Shown here piece after piece: positions 63,646-64,000 of a stretch of DNA of 64,000 nt. The stretch lies in NCBI GenBank assembly GCA_021383565.1, contig CP079699.1, positions 2,480,001 through 2,544,000 on the forward strand. The letters are read 5' to 3'. This DNA is from Levilactobacillus brevis (GTDB taxonomy: Bacteria; Bacillota; Bacilli; Lactobacillales; Lactobacillaceae). The translations under genes were made by a program, and so were the position numbers. The notes beneath the pieces were generated by a model that saw only the letters and a program-made list of their open reading frames with translations, had not been told where the DNA came from and searched no databases. Numbering within the stretch: position 1 is the first letter of the stretch; each line of letters opens with the position of its first letter.

Positions 63646-64000
63646 ATGGCACAAGAGATGAAAGCAAGCGCAACAAAGACACCGAAGACATTCGGACGGG
63701 TGGAGTCGATTCCGAGTGAGCATCGGCGCATGTCGAATTGGGATTTGTTTGCTACGTGGATTGGCGCAAACGCCAACAACGGGACCTGGTACATCGGCGG
63801 GGTCATTGCCGCCTGTGGCTTCCTGACGGCGTCGACCACCCTTGTGGTGGTGGGGTTGATCTCTTACGCATTACTTGCAGTGGCGAGCTACATGGGTTAT
63901 CGGACCGGCTTACCGGCAATGGCCCTGACCCGGGCGTCATTTGGCCTGCGGGGGAGCTTCATTCCCTCGGTGATCAACGTGATTCAATTCATTGGCTGGG
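63646..64000 (+). CDS. Purine-cytosine permease family protein (CodB-like, NCS1), 3' truncated by window edge
   Basis: ATG 63646 follows AAAGGTGAGG. The 118 visible residues hold a cytoplasmic N-terminus (RVESIPSEHRRMSNWDLFATW) split here for length, then GANANNGTWYIGGVIAACG and PAMALTRASFGLRGSFIPSV, blocks typical of NCS1 cytosine/purine permeases. It probably imports cytosine or a related base and pairs with the deoxyribosyltransferase in salvage. No stop codon lies in the window, so the gene continues past its edge. Confidence 0.9.
   Translation, partial: MAQEMKASATKTPKTFGRVESIPSEHRRMSNWDLFATWIGANANNGTWYIGGVIAACGFLTASTTLVVVGLISYALLAVASYMGYRTGLPAMALTRASFGLRGSFIPSVINVIQFIGW

Noticed and set aside
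1-64000. CRISPR arrays, tRNA or rRNA genes, prophage genes, replication origin
   Set aside because: I saw no regularly spaced repeats, no tRNA/rRNA-like sequence, no phage structural genes and no DnaA-box cluster in the window.

Overview
The window is a chromosomal stretch of a Gram-positive lactic acid bacterium of the family Lactobacillaceae. Evidence: LPxTG surface proteins with KxYKxGKxW-type signal peptides and MucBP domains, a lectin/WxL protein, strong AGGAGG ribosome binding sites, a PyrR-type pyrimidine attenuator, and IS30, IS3 and IS1182 elements. The roughly balanced to GC-rich coding sequence fits the Levilactobacillus branch better than AT-rich lactobacilli. The species is inference.

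Left end (1-11 kb): a tandem block of four large cell-wall-anchored adhesin genes. Three are intact as far as seen; the first is cut by the window edge. The fourth (7636-11004, choice-of-anchor A type) is split by an IS30 element flanked by a 15-bp direct repeat. A second, different IS30 element lies between the second and third genes.

11-20 kb: a TauE/SafE exporter, three NAD(P)-dependent short-chain/NmrA-type proteins, a two-gene teichoic-acid-type operon (GT2 fused to CDP-glycerol glycerophosphotransferase, plus an unrecognised partner), and an HxlR regulator divergent from an MFS pump. 20-27 kb: an L-type lectin/WxL surface protein, then a TetR/MFS efflux pair wedged into a decayed IS1182 element, and another TetR regulator. 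27-34 kb: an aldo/keto reductase, a BceAB-like ABC transporter with a GntR regulator, a small HesB-like protein and an LPxTG adhesin.

34-40 kb is a metal-handling region: a P1B-type ATPase without N-terminal metal-binding domain, a cytoplasmic multicopper oxidase, and an ArsR-family sensor with a complete CzrA/SmtB-type alpha5 metal site divergent from a CadD transporter. 40-50 kb: YeiH/LysR, an MFS pump, a candidate structured ncRNA of about 300 nt, an AraC regulator, an ABC-F protein behind a leader-peptide/terminator attenuator, a DMT transporter and a nucleoside hydrolase. 50-57 kb: an IS3-family element inserted into a dispersed repeat, then two paralogous aryl-sulfate sulfotransferases flanking a RelE/HigB-type toxin-antitoxin pair. 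57-64 kb: a DUF975 membrane protein, a GntR(YtrA)/ABC operon with a palindromic operator over its -10 box, a YdbS/YdbT pair, and a pyrimidine-salvage locus (PyrR attenuator, nucleoside 2-deoxyribosyltransferase, start of a cytosine permease).

The strongest unexplained features are (i) a family of dispersed intergenic repeats at gene 3' ends whose hairpin is kept by compensatory changes between copies, with a very short deletion-like member, and (ii) the ncRNA at 43964-44265, whose hairpin loops repeatedly carry runs of five or six G. Both come from reading the sequence by eye; no search or folding was run.
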